Below, piece after piece: positions 10,001 through 19,300 of a DNA stretch of 63,480 nt. The first letter of the stretch is position 1, and each line of letters starts with the position of its first letter. Position numbers and translations under genes: made by a program. This DNA is from Chitinophaga terrae (ex Kim and Jung 2007) (GTDB lineage Bacteria > Bacteroidota > Bacteroidia > Chitinophagales > Chitinophagaceae): contig NZ_FNRL01000005.1 in the NCBI RefSeq assembly GCF_900107795.1, positions 1 to 63,480 of the forward strand, in the 5' to 3' direction. The notes below the pieces were generated by a model. The model was not told the DNA's origin and ran no database searches. It saw only the letters and a list, made by a program, of their open reading frames with translations.

Positions 10001-11311
10001 ATAAACAGTTTCAGCGAACGGGTAACCACCGGCATTGGGAATATATCTGTTAATACCGCTGGCAGCAGAGTCGTTTCGCCCGCTATAGTACCTGGAAGCA
10101 CCGGAACTGCTGTCCATAGGCGCAGCGGAAGTAGATAAAAATTCGGCTGGCGAACTGAGCGTATCGTATTTGGAAACATCATAAGTACCGTTTACTCCTG
10201 TATTGAAACCTCTTGTATAGGAAATAATATTACTTAATGACGGAGTTGGTAAAACCTGGATAGCGGGCCGTCCCTGCTTATCATAGAATGTTTCCGCAAT
10301 AATTGTCTTATTAGTGGTATTATCTTTTGTTACCGTTTGCCGGCTGTTCATAATACCATCAAAGTATTGCATTATCACCTTGCGTTTACCTTCTTCAGCA
10401 AAACTGATAGTGGATTGCCAGTTAAGCGCATTTTCATGCCCCCGGAATCCGGCTCGTGCAAAGGACGGCGACCAGTAACTTTCTGTACGCTTATTCCCCA
10501 CCTTCACCTGAACTGCCCGAACCCTGGCAAACAGAACTCCTCCATTATCGTACATCAATGGAATGTCATACTTATTGTCTGTTACAGTAACCCTGCTGGC
10601 ATTATTCCGGAACACGCGTACAGGATCAATGGGGTTGCCATATACACCATTAAGGATAGCAGACGAATCGACGTATGCCCATTCCAGGTCATATTCATCT
10701 GCACCTATTACGGCATTCCACGTTACCTGGACCTGGTCTGCCCCTAAAGAAATGATAGCAGGTTGAAATTTAATTCCGCCCGCTGTATCCCTGCCCGGAT
10801 CAAACTTATATACCCGGCTAATTTGCATTTCGTTTGTGAGAACAAGCGACTTATTGAATGCCGCATTCGTAGAGGCAAGACTAACCAACTCCAGTTTTAC
10901 CCAGTGGGAATTAGCAAATACAAAGCTGTTCCTGGATTTGTAGGTGGCGGATGTATCATAATTTATAGATAATGTATCCTGGATTGAATATGTATTATCA
11001 TCCGTTCCTTTATAGGAAATTTTTACAATAGCTGTTGCAGAAAAGGAGCTTGTCGGATAATCGGCTTTTGTCTCACTTAAAGACAACGTAATAATGTTCT
11101 TGGTTGGATATGAAGGCTCCAGTTTTGCCTTGAGCGCATTATCGTAATAGACGTCATCCGTCACAATTACCGCTCCGCCCGGCACCAGCTCACTTTTGCT
11201 TAATGTCTTTGTTAATGTAAGCGTGTTTTGGGCCTGGGACGCAGTTGCCAATCCAAGCAAAGCTGCCACAAACAATAAAAAAATTCTAACAGGTATAGGG
11301 CTTTTTCTCAT
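1049..11311 (-). CDS. Giant Rhs/YD-repeat polymorphic toxin with C-terminal toxin-like tip
   Basis: A 3420-aa secreted protein. Residues 1-27 form a signal peptide (hydrophobic core, then ASQAQ). An N-terminal region resembling DUF6443 (YFDG... GRPAIQ) and a cysteine-rich stretch (about 660-1330) follow. Next come two related propeller-like modules (about 1337-1734 and 1800-2178), then YD repeats such as YTYDAENRL and YTYDAAGNRIGKK. The core ([45 protein letters not shown]) ends near residue 3140 with SLIDVLGKEGG, where DPxG is usual. The last ~275 residues are AT-rich and unrelated to Rhs. They contain YYRAMS (R3280), FITANM (T3308) and KYEAYNV (E3371), loosely resembling an R-S/T-E ADP-ribosyltransferase. 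The Rhs shell is known to form a cage around the toxin. The ART call is inference. Confidence 0.85.
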   Translation of the reverse strand: MRKSPIPVRIFLLFVAALLGLATASQAQNTLTLTKTLSKSELVPGGAVIVTDDVYYDNALKAKLEPSYPTKNIITLSLSETKADYPTSSFSATAIVKISYKGTDDNTYSIQDTLSINYDTSATYKSRNSFVFANSHWVKLELVSLASTNAAFNKSLVLTNEMQISRVYKFDPGRDTAGGIKFQPAIISLGADQVQVTWNAVIGADEYDLEWAYVDSSAILNGVYGNPIDPVRVFRNNASRVTVTDNKYDIPLMYDNGGVLFARVRAVQVKVGNKRTESYWSPSFARAGFRGHENALNWQSTISFAEEGKRKVIMQYFDGIMNSRQTVTKDNTTNKTIIAETFYDKQGRPAIQVLPTPSLSNIISYTRGFNTGVNGTYDVSKYDTLSSPAEFLSTSAAPMDSSSGASRYYSGRNDSAASGINRYIPNAGGYPFAETVYTPDNTGRISRQSGVGPDHTINSNHETKYFYGTPSQNELDRLFGTEAGDASHYFKNAVRDANGQYSVTYLDMHGRTIATALAGRAAAANLDKLPSDTALPVVDTISGYDRNDISSGVMTIHKSLVVPVDGQYDFIYAVPTRNFALPVCNYDGGNTSLLVPVFFKLEIKITDDQFNQLLPGKQPLIYNAVNNDGYQDTLRLNFSVYLKAGTYEITKTLKVNQERFEFYRNSYLREAVCYTLESLIDEQRRLQSHQNCIPDCQSCISALGDRKSFATNFMQKMGQPLSDSVKYRGEIDNAYLTLLADCDKLCGKNTLADSRRSAMLGDMTPPSGQYANIYDQQFKYSIFYTDGNNISPIYKRDEINYLGSDGKPALVYDETTGQYVRPQALLPQQFIEKFQPSWATALLPYHPEYCKLVTFETFKPSLTWDFKFRSTDTYQEALTAGFLNPAAGQGGIFAPYQQSMVLDSLAIISTQLRTEILDRMKEDPNNMKWSLYKVAAVSTFCRDSADTECPSRYPDSQSIFGSGLCKGDLDMLWRNFREQYLSLKQSVIDKQLSNVVCQQNGGNVNIKMLYDSGKVVHFATTADAFASEGLSEYLNKDNKDRIKDSARVIPGRLYEENCKTYISTWTKQLQQGGYSENEISLIIPQLLEICKAGSDVNHPYGASSVPKSNTTLYNRSFEDVIRNHNNTHPGHAPTTQFLITVPAPYYAQSGTSDRPVFTKPEDCECAKLDSARTEYAWAKVGQETFAEYLFRTSKVKISQIDLENMIAACHPTSSSCVFLEKVLSIPPVFQCYTPAPCTNCKVINQLITSYQQNFGDAALPVLPGKPNAPVLDSVQQVKADMFAAYMNNRLGYALSYIEYLNFKDSCDILQFTDSVITKRGNTINIFQLTYQGTKVPVYITDVKATKDSNFVLAGITKSDMKPVLVKVNSKGSLLWSKIYNSFDKSYITNVVPLHDGGTLVAGYVYQAPVTGTPNLLGSVQAKSTMKSVADSSGVLTQRTDSSGLSKMILNAEVPSATPEDNLATIFIKVRKDGSIEWNKIRLNEGTHTGYNVRDIIELSNNDIAYIGGYDATSFSINSTMGLLDSNGNEKWMKHIEAAKITQNIIEDGNDLVVSALNHSGSYFSPLIMKFNKVTGAASGSGQSYDFGSHTVMNDLYVGAAGGYVAVLTKYPDISVDTGKIVVFNLNSNLSVNSAYELSNPLGKGIVGAKSVRLADGSLLISQFPRDGINGGYVLKWNSNNTVAWARRRLSTTANSVIRLMPNYDGTLVGAGDFDNNPAVYLYDKDGRLMCDDIDDNIQSKSITASSVPVTLQPSDMGAGVSVYSTPEKILAASTTMIDCVGKGKAKTKYLELALASERSSVLMTVTDVKKTFDNNYVIAGNTKSGSRPVLVKKNANGDLLWARIFDPGYEGYITNVLALKDGNLLLAGYINKAATSTTSATSMKMAQQKAGDTSFMTRAAAAAAYDQSAVFIKVSNDGQVIWSKMRPNAEYTTGINIRDVTELSNGDIAYIGGYDAASSSLNGAVGVLDQNGSGKWMMRMTGLNITQQIIEDGNNLVISSLWFNNYYFNPGFVKLSKQTGSLISHKEWSVGQHTEMNGLYLNPAGGYKVAVTRFNHINTKDGIGVILNLDTSLALSSAYMISKPGKFIKKLGTSMNSDGSMFISQLATDDINAGFVLKLNSNNTVAWSTTSVVGDTSLIVKLLAHSDGSLIGVGHRRFNPALFAYNGQGRQLCDDQVDTVKAYAFATDQGATTPSLSALSAATTNCPVLAKDCIGTLKFIECTNTGEGGIPTTVASLYRGPLLCPQATPSFPKAEGNTVTSCTDSSFFLVSTATEILKAKKDSVGANFNTAYQQEVLKQLQKERFTVSYIKNEYHYTLYYYDQAGNLVKTVPPAGVVIDTSRQWLDDVVNARKTGTVKVPAHFLATSYRYNTLNQVVSQQSPDGGKSKFWYDRLGRVAVSQNAEQRKANNYSYTLYDELGRITEVGQLRSATAMTDIISRNSAQLQQWVNAAANTKEQVTVTVYDKPNQFDLGVYITGANLRNRVSYHLVYDGNPAANILSYNNGTFYNYDIHGNVDTLIQDFKLTGLGASTRNRIKTIAYNYDLISGKVNKVSYQPGSLDAFYHRYTYDAENRLTDVETSRDDVYWEKEAFYKYYAHGPLARAVIGQQQVQGIDYAYTLQGWLKGVNGSALSPVFDMGGDGASNSSIAKDAFGYSLHYYGDRDYKAIGGVNLLGAGAAGPGNNLFNPLYNGNIAAMGVNIAGVDKPLLYNYQYDVLNRLTKMTAASGLNTTTNQWSPVATSDFKEQVTYDGNGNIQSYLRNGNGTATGKLAMDNLTYKYLPGTNQLDHIRDVVAANSYATDIDDMSAGNYSYDAIGNLVKDVSSGLDSVKWTVYGKIKRIYKKGGTVIDYTYDAAGNRIGKKVNNVETWYVKDATGNTLGIYTKNPAINSGTLTLTETSLYGSSRLGTQNEQIKVENVTTGYLHNLPTLGVGINTDFNRGNKIFELSNHLGNVLATISDRKRPISLNGTDVDHFEPVITTSQDYYPFGMLMPGRSGYAIKGGWISGTNDVNGYTLPVTLSIDTRTTDKPVEYVASGAIEFKPGFTTGDNDAFQAYIADGSYAGGSGGANVLEGGAGYRFGFNGKENDNEVKGEGNEIAFEARVYDPRVGRFLSVDPLTKKYPEFSPYLFANNSPISLIDVLGKEGGPGGGVATLPEPPTVGGRVYLNNTIDGVRFGSYAPQRYTLGSASQGGFDVDSRNYLMPLIDRVPPYGSITMNPDGNSITVWGANGNSWIESLGKRDKITTTISSAPKALNPNIVYTNNIEELEKQDSRYEYYYRAMSLTEFKNTKGFISVSGDRSDKIPFITANMDYVRNSKSFVWSQIKKYDILIRYKVDAGTFDRLLNASGDAHAPNMIFQARSNNFPIMKYEAYNVMIGNKLYKNDQNINFGFPGYSGSIYFNWAIKEMTIIDMSSPGVKK
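4780..5912 (-). repeat. Propeller-like module, copy 2, inside the Rhs gene
   Basis: Encodes about 380 residues homologous to the module at 6110-7300. Shared landmarks in the same order are VIAGNTKSG, PVLVK, YITNVLAL, AVFIKVS, NIRDVTELSNGDIAYIGGYD, QQIIEDGNNLVIS and GRQLCDD. The short W-plus-beta-hairpin style of the units suggests a beta-propeller. The DNA has diverged, so this is an old internal duplication. Limits are approximate. Confidence 0.75.
6110..7300 (-). repeat. Propeller-like module, copy 1, inside the Rhs gene
   Basis: Encodes about 400 residues matching copy 2 at 4780-5912. Landmarks are FVLAGITKSD, PVLVKVN, YITNVVPL, IFIKVRKDG, NVRDIIELSNNDIAYIGGYD, QNIIEDGNDLVVS and GRLMCDD. 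A short linker of about 65 residues separates the two copies. Limits are approximate. Confidence 0.75.
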
Positions 11312-11316
11312 CTTAA

Positions 11317-12051
11317 TTAGTTGCTAGGGGATCCAATAAATACTTCATAATCCTTGTATGCCGGAGTGGGAAGCAGTGAATTCGCCTTCTGGGTAAAAAA
11401 CTGGCGTTCATCAAATTCCGATGCCGATACAGCATTAGTTTTCCGGTAAATGAACAGGGTTCTTACCTGGGCATAAAGATCCTTCGTCGTTTTTTCTTCT
11501 TCCGGCAATAAGGATTTCCTGATCACATAATTGACCTCCTTAATCCTTTTATCTCTACTCTCCACTATTATCCTCATCTGCTTATAAGTCATCCCGGCAG
11601 GAAAATCAAATCTCAATTCTGTAACATCGCCAACCTCATTAATGGCGCAGGTATTTACCCCGGCCGATTTTATTGCGTCAGTGATCAGTTGTAACGGCGC
11701 TGCGGCGTCCGGCATATTATTTTTACCTGTAGGCGCCGCTACATATAGCAGCTTATCATCTTTAAAGGCCATAATACTATACCGGCTATTTTTTACGGTA
11801 AGTGTATTGCCAATCTCTCCCCGGTAATTATTCCCCGATATTAATACATATCCTCTGAGCGAGTCAGTAATAATACCAGGGCTGTGTTCATCGGCGTAGG
11901 TATAAACTATATCCATTGCTATATCTTCCTTGTTGAACAAGGCACTCGATTCGGCGAGTATTTCGTGGGCTTTTTCCAGGCTACTATTATTTTGTGCGCT
12001 AACCTGGCAGACAATAAGTATGCAGCAGCTAATTATAAATATTCTCTTCAT
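11317..12051 (-). CDS. Secreted protein of unknown function in the Rhs operon
   Basis: 244 aa with an N-terminal signal peptide (IFIISCCILIVCQVSAQ, cleavage after about residue 19). The mature part alternates short beta strands and ends in a region without membrane segments. I do not recognise a family. The early part (AHEILAESSALFNKEDIAMD and later YVLISGNNYRGEIGN) loosely recalls LolA-type lipoprotein carriers, which measure lipid or membrane cargo, but this is a weak visual impression. It lies 4 bases after the 410-aa gene and 5 bases before the Rhs gene, so it must be co-transcribed with them. A role as periplasmic chaperone or targeting factor for the Rhs shell is a reasonable inference, not shown. 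Confidence 0.6.
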   Translation of the reverse strand: MKRIFIISCCILIVCQVSAQNNSSLEKAHEILAESSALFNKEDIAMDIVYTYADEHSPGIITDSLRGYVLISGNNYRGEIGNTLTVKNSRYSIMAFKDDKLLYVAAPTGKNNMPDAAAPLQLITDAIKSAGVNTCAINEVGDVTELRFDFPAGMTYKQMRIIVESRDKRIKEVNYVIRKSLLPEEEKTTKDLYAQVRTLFIYRKTNAVSASEFDERQFFTQKANSLLPTPAYKDYEVFIGSPSN

Positions 12052-12055
12052 CTCT

Positions 12056-13288
12056 TTATTCTTTAATCAGTGCACTACGGGTTTCTGAAATTGTTTTGAT
12101 GCCTCTTTCGGTCTCTTTTTTCACACGTATTAATGTTCCATCATCATCATATTCATAGAAGGTTGCATAGTTGTTTTCATCCAGTTGTGCCATTAAGCGT
12201 AGGTTGACCGGGTTATAGGAAAATGACTTCATATTGGCGTTGTACGGATGAATTCTTAAATCGTCAAAAAAGACATCCGTATTACCTGTAGCATTAAATG
12301 TTACCGTGAAGGTGGTTGCACCCGCAGGGATATCTATCACCTGTTCGATACGCTGCCAGCCTTCTATAATGTTGCCGGTGGGTAAAACATCCATAGAAAC
12401 GGTTCCCGTTTTGATGGAAACATTGCATTGTGAATAGGTGGTGCAGTTGCATTGATTTTCTTCCTTTACCCAAGCACTAACCAGCATTTTCCTCCCGGCA
12501 TAGGGAGAAAAAGAGGGAAGAACAACTTTTGCATCAGCCCTTATTGCTTTAAGCAAGGTATCGGTAATTACACATGGGCTTTGGAAGGTTTTAATTACGA
12601 AATTAAAATTTTCGTCATCCGAGTTTGTAACCGTAGCTCCCGCAGCCACAGGCTTACCCTTCTTAACCCTGAGGGACCGCAAACCGCTATGTGCATTTTG
12701 CGCATCAAAGTCTTGTTTGTTAGCTGAATAGTCGAAGCTCCTCGCTGCCTGGCACAACAAGTCGCCATTAGTAGCAAAATCGTAATCTTCGAAGCCCTCG
12801 TAAAGCGATTCCCTGAACCGGGCATTTTGTACAACAGCCGTAGGCATAGTATAATCATACCCATATAATCCAGCGTTGTATCTTCCCAATGGATCTTTAT
12901 TTTCTATCTCAAACCCTTTGATATTGAAAAGGGTGGATTGAGCATTCCAAACCCAGACACTGGTGTCAGGATCCGCTTTATAAATACTGTCTGTATTCCG
13001 TTTAAAGAATGGCAGGAATGAGGCGAAAGCGCCATCCTTTCTTATATTAGTTTCAGGACCTGTAACATCAGCCTCCTTCCTTGAACTATAATATACATAA
13101 GTTCTTGAAGGGCGCCAGTTACCAGCAATCCCCAATGTAAAAGGGTTTACTCCAGTATCAAGGACTGCACTATAACAGGTACCACTCGTATCTAAATGCC
13201 AATATCCTGACCTGGCCTCTACAGAATGCATCCCTGTAAATATGCCAATAAATACAAAACATGTTAGCAGGAAATATTTTTTAATCAT
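12056..13288 (-). CDS. Secreted protein with carbohydrate-binding-like sandwich and Rhs-like tail
   Basis: 410 aa. A signal peptide (FVFIGIFTGMHSVEA) is followed by a mostly beta protein. Residues about 190-350 (SGLRSLRVKKGK, later IPAGATTFTVTFNATGNTDVFFDDLRI) look like a galactose-binding or CBM-type jelly roll. The last 60 residues (FSYNPVNLRLMAQLDENNY, then ATFYEYDDDGTLIRVKK) match the YD/Rhs style, as if the end of a repeat protein had been split off as a separate gene. It lies 15 bases downstream of the 2172-aa gene. It may cap or attach to the Rhs shell. Function is unknown and the domain call is by eye. Confidence 0.6.
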   Translation of the reverse strand: MIKKYFLLTCFVFIGIFTGMHSVEARSGYWHLDTSGTCYSAVLDTGVNPFTLGIAGNWRPSRTYVYYSSRKEADVTGPETNIRKDGAFASFLPFFKRNTDSIYKADPDTSVWVWNAQSTLFNIKGFEIENKDPLGRYNAGLYGYDYTMPTAVVQNARFRESLYEGFEDYDFATNGDLLCQAARSFDYSANKQDFDAQNAHSGLRSLRVKKGKPVAAGATVTNSDDENFNFVIKTFQSPCVITDTLLKAIRADAKVVLPSFSPYAGRKMLVSAWVKEENQCNCTTYSQCNVSIKTGTVSMDVLPTGNIIEGWQRIEQVIDIPAGATTFTVTFNATGNTDVFFDDLRIHPYNANMKSFSYNPVNLRLMAQLDENNYATFYEYDDDGTLIRVKKETERGIKTISETRSALIKE

Positions 13289-13303
13289 TGGTATGATGTT
13301 GAA

Positions 13304-16300
13304 TTATTTTACGATGACGTTATAGTTGCTGTCGATAATTAATTTGTACCCATAACTGATATTGGTTATGCTCCCCAACTTGCCGCGTTGCGGCTTGAAG
13401 ATCCGTTGAAACTTCGGCGCATGCTTTAGTATTTCGGCCCTGGTTCCGTTAGCTACACGTTCATAGTTCTCTATGAACGTTCCTGAATTATAATCATTGT
13501 TGATTGTTTCCGTTACCTGGATTGTAACAGGCAAACTATCTGCCGAAGCGGCAATAGTGCAAGCCTCATCTTCATAAAAATACACTACTACATCAATGTA
13601 CGTTGCCGTATTATTTAAATCGCTATCCTCTGACACCATGTTCTCCAATTTCAACTTAGCATAATAAGTACAGTAGCTATGCGTCTGAGCATAAGCTGGT
13701 CCTTCAACTGCCAGCCTCGCAGCAGCTTTTGAGTTAGCGTCGCTTTGACTGATATAGGAAGTATCTGCTCCTCTCGGAAGAGAATATGTAACGGGGAATG
13801 CGCTTTTTCCCGGAGGACAGGATCTTGTAAATGGTCCACTAACAGGATCGCTTAAATAATAGCACCGGCCATGAGAATTTGCATAAGCGGGGCCCTCAGC
13901 TTGTAGTCTTGCTTTTGCCTTTTGGTTTGCATCTTCTACGTTTATCAAAGAAGAATCCGTTTTCGCCTTTACCACAAATTGTACCCATTCTCCGATTGCA
14001 TTTGGATCGCTACATTGCTTCCGGAAGCTCATCGAGACCTCAGTATTATAGTAATAAGTACATCCAATCTGGCGAAGCGCCGTCGCGGGTCCACTTATTT
14101 GCAGGAAGTTACGGGCCATTTCATTCGCTTTCTCCTGGCTTTCTACACTTGTAAACTTGCCCGCAGCGATTGTTACCGGTACCCTTTGGGTATTGGCACC
14201 ACAGGTAACGGTAAATGTATCTGTTCTTGCAACGTTCCTGAAAGTGTCAATGATAATAGCAGGCATTTGCCTGTCAGGAACTTTCCAAAACTGTTTAAAG
14301 TCGACCATCGATGCATTTACAACTTGCGAATTGTCGTCCAGCACCAGTTGATTCCCGACCAACGGATTCTTTAACATCGTCACTGTACCTGCAACAGCAG
14401 CAATATTTCTTCGCCCTGAACGGACGATTTTCATTTTCACATCGTTACCGGTAAATGGCGTTCCATCCTGGTTCACAAAATAGATGTCAGGACTCTTTCC
14501 GTTCAGCATGTTGGCATCCACAGCCCATACTTTGTAGGTCCCTGGCCAGTAAGCGGGCGTTGGGGCGCACTCCGTTCCCGCCACCTTAATTTTTGTATAA
14601 GCCAGTATTTCGTCCCCATTGAAAAAATAGTCGCCCACTTTCCCTGTTAAACCACCGGTTATTCTCCCTTCTTTAATGGTGAGACCTGACAATACGGTAC
14701 CAATGTTCTTGTAGGCGCCTGCCATTCCTTCGTAGATCCAACCGGCAGGATAGGTAAAATTGTATACGCGGTCGTTATACTCATTTTGTACGCTTGTCAG
14801 AACAGGATCGCCCGTTTCGGTATCATACAACAGATTGTGGGTAACGACCCTGCTTCCCTTATCTACAACCATCACGCTATCCAATATTCCATGGCGGTTA
14901 ATGACTTTAGTTGCTGCTACAGATCTGAAGATATTTTCTTCATATTGAGGCAACGGGATAAGTGACGGAATTAAAATAGGCCAGATTCCCGCAGTAAAGA
15001 AATCCACGTTCACGCTCACATTTGCACCTATTGTAACGGATTTCTCCTGGCGCATATCGAACATCAACTCCATGTCCTTTCCGACTTCACTAGTCTCTAT
15101 TTTCCCTTTTGGATTAATTGTTAATACTTTATTATTCAGATGTTTTGCAGGTTGACTCGGGTCATCTACCCGGTAGAAGTTCTCCGTATATGCGATAGGG
15201 TGTTCGTCATCGCCCTCTGCATACGAAGCCTGGGACCTAAGCTTACCATTCATATCATTCAGCTCAACTTTAAACCCCTGTGAAACAGCAATAAAATGTT
15301 TACTGTTAACCCGTAAAAGTTCCTTCAAAGGTTCCCGGTATCTTTTTTTATTGTGGTCATTTATGACGGTACGTTCCGTAATAGTCGGGAAGTCCTTTGT
15401 TGTGTAAAAGCAGGTTTCATCATATCCGTTAACAGACCGGTTATTTTTTGCATTGATGGTTCGAATCCTGACCTTGCTATAACCAACGGAAGGAGCAGGA
15501 AAAAACGATTCCCCCAACGGCTCCTCCACATAGCCAACGGTAGTTGGGGCCAGTGCAGCTACTCTTTCCACATATTCAATAGGTTTACGCCAGGGATTTT
15601 CTTCTCCCCCCAACAACGGTTCATAAGAGGCCACCCCGCTGCTTATAACGATCTTTTCGCCATCTATTTCCTTAGTAGTTGTATAAGAATATTCTTTTCC
15701 ATAGACAGCCGCCCGTTGTCCCGTCATTTTGGACCAGTTGTCGTATGTTTTAATCCTCTTCACCCTCAATCCTCCCCCATATTTTTTGAAATTCGGGTTA
15801 TTCAGCCTAACGAGTGATCTGGTAGTATCCACGTCTCTCACATATTGTTTAATCCTGGCATATTTGTCGAAACCGGCCAACATGCTGTTAACATTGTCTA
15901 CCTGAGCATACAGCATCTTAATTGTAGCCTCCAGCCCCAGATCGTCTGCCGCCTCTGAACCCGGATAGGCTTTTGACGGCAGGTTTAGTTTCAGGTATTG
16001 TAACGCGGTTTTAGTAAGCGGGCTCACATCTCCAGGAGTCAGCCCCGCCTGTGTAATACCTTCAACTTTAAAGTAAATGATTGTTGAAGCACCTTTCGGG
16101 AAATAGGCACCATAGCTCGCTATATTAGCATAGCATGGTACATATTCTATTCCGCTGCCATATTTATCGGATGGCATCTTTACAGCCAGCCTGAAATATA
16201 TTTTATCAAGTCCATCCAAGTATCTTGAAATAATCTCGTCGGATGATTTAACTACATAAGGCACTTTAACTGCTACATATAAGTTATCACCAGTGAGTCC

Positions 16301-19300
16301 ATTATCATATAATTTTGGGGTGAATGCATCTATATTAAGCGGATCTTTATTAGCAAAACCATACAACTGGTACATCTGGGTTGCATGTTTATTCTGCACG
16401 TACCCGTAATCATCACTTTCATAGTCGACAGTTATCATTCCGCCGGAAGGGAGAATAATAGTGTCCAGTGTCCATGCAGCCGCATTCGCCGCCGCCAATG
16501 CACTATCTTGCAAGGCATAAGGATAATCGGCGTTGTTCACAAGGTTTCCTGGAGTAGAGCCTGGGTTATCAATCTGGTCTTTATAATTGCCCCACCTGTC
16601 GTATTTATTGAAAGCATAGTTTGGATTAAGCTTATTGTACCTGAAGCGGTAGGGATTCTTTTTACCTTTCTCATTACCATTGTAACTAAACCAAACTTCT
16701 TTAAGGGTAAGTTTACCACTGGTTGTATCCCCCGCAGTAATGCTATGGTTAATACCCTTACACAATTCGTAACTATACTCAAAATGCACGGATTTCACAG
16801 GAATGGCCTTTTCGGAGCCATTCTTAATAAAATCGGCCTTTATATAAAGGTCTATCCGCTTTAAACGCCTTGCACCTCCGTCTGATTTATTACCCTGCGC
16901 ATCCATTTGCAGGAGGTCTTTTCTTTTCTCCAACCTGAAAACTGCTACCATGCTCTTTGACTCAATTGAATGCAGATAATAAAGCTCCTTGGTTCCGCTT
17001 ACATAACTTCCTTTATCATCCCGGTTATCTGTTTTAAATCCTTCGTTATAAGTAGCCTTATTAGTGTATGGCGCCCGCCACTTATAAGGATTGTTCAGAT
17101 CCGCAGTTTTAGTGTAGTTGAAACGGATGGCGTTTCCTGCGTCGTCGTCCGAAATTCCATTCCCAGTTACATCAACATAATCGGGTGACAAAATACCTGT
17201 CAACAAAAAAGAATGTGCATAAGCCGGCATAAATTCGGCATTGTAATACCAATCTTTTCCTTTGGTATTACTCAGCGTATCATCAACATTCGGTGTATAA
17301 CTAACCAATCCTTCATCAGGGCTGGCTCCAGATTTATCCACGGAAAAAGTAGTTTCTTTCTGGCTGATATTGTAAACAGGAATTCCATAAACATATCGGC
17401 GCCCATCCGGGTTTAGTACATCAATTTCGGAAATATGGTTCTCTTTCCTCATCCTGTTTACTCGCTTCTCCTTATACATGCTATCCGCCCTGAAAACATC
17501 CCTATCTTTTTCCAGGAAGAAGAAAGCCGGTGGAATCAATTTATATTCATTATCCCCGAATTTGTCCGACTGCCAGCTTAATTGCAATTCGGCATCAGCA
17601 GTAACATTATTATATTGTGTTTCAATATTGTATAACTTCCCTCCTTCCAGGGGTATTGTAGCATATTGGTCTCTGGCCTTCCCTTCATTCAGATCACTAA
17701 TAAATTCAACACCGTTTATAAACAGCTTCATACCATCATCAGCCCGCAGCTTAAAGTTATAAATACCTGAAAAAGGTACCTTTAGTTTACCCAACAGCTT
17801 AAGCGAAAAATATTCTTTCTTGTCGGAGTATGATTGAAACTGGTCTTTATTAAAGAAGGCAATGTCTTTATGCCAGGTATCGTGGCTATAAGTTTGAAAC
17901 CAGGACGTATAATAGTATTTAGCCAGAAGACCATCTCCATCTCCAATATATTCATCCTTATATTCTGCCTTATTTCTCTTTACTGTAAAAGTGTCTTCCG
18001 GGTAATATTCAATATACTTCGACAATCCTACTTCACTAGCTTCTTTAGCTGTGAGATAAGTAATAACCTGGGTTCGTTTTTCTCTTTCGGGTTTTATGGT
18101 ATTGGCCGGTGTCAGTAAAATATCATCTTGTTGCTCTGCCTTTGCATAAGGGGTCAGGTAAGGCGTATTGTATATGATACCTGTGTTAAATCCCAAAGGT
18201 TGGCTAAGTTTTGCAGTTACCACCCGGTCGCCTCCCATGGCATCATAAAAGCTTGTAGCATTAATGGTTTTTTCTCCAGGACTTCTGAAATATGCCGGCT
18301 CAAACTTTCCATTGGCCGTTCTGAATCCCAGTACATTTCTCATAAAATTCTGATCATCCCAAAGCGAGGATTTAGTATAAGCGCGGGTGTAAAACAGGTC
18401 TGCACCAGCATGTGCTATAAAACCAGCGCCAAAGTCAAGACTTGCGGCGCCGGAGACATCCCGGGTTGTCATTTCATGATCATATACATAACCTATATCA
18501 TTCCTGTAAGCGCGGAAACTTCCGCCTACTCCCTCTCCTGTCATACTAAATACATCGTAGGTATATGACGGGATAGCGATAGTGGGAACGGGTGGGGCAT
18601 CCCGGTAGGGGATATCTTTCTCCCTGTTAAAATCCAGTAACGCACCATAATCGCCATTGGCGGCTTCATAATTCAAATAACCATAAGCTGGCAACGTTAG
18701 CCTCTTATCCTTATCCGCGATATATTGTTCTGATATGTAGCCTGAGAGTGACACACTTGGGTGCAATACTGTAGCTTCACTACCAATTTTTAATGTAACT
18801 GTCATCATCTTATTCGTGTACGCTACGTTCATCGTTGGAGTAAAAGCCGGGTTAGCGAATGAAATACTCGCCGAAGGGCCCGAGGACCTGGTTATCGATG
18901 TTTCATTTTTCTTATTCGTTACGTATTTCCTTACTCCTCCTGATACCTGCAAAGAAGTCATACCAGCCCGTGAGTTGTAGCCGGTTGATATACTCACACT
19001 ACCCACATAAGGATTTTCACTGGCTTTACTTTCACCAAAAGTATGAGACAAGGATGTTCCCAGCGTTATACCAGTTTGTGAATTATTATCGAATGACAAC
19101 CCGTAGGTCATTCGGCCTTTAGACTTGTTACCAACGCTTAACCCCGCGTTAAATCCCGTTTCCATACCAAAGCCCCTGTAGGTATTGTGAAAGATGCCAA
19201 ACTTAAATCCGACATCTAACCCAACTCCGAAACTTTCTGTAGGCAGTCCTGCTACCTCCAGATCCAACCCTGCATTGACACCCATGGTTTTGTTTTTTTT

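Noticed and set aside
9733..10182. Minus-strand 149-codon frame inside the Rhs gene
   Set aside because: Same reason: shadow of the long Rhs frame.
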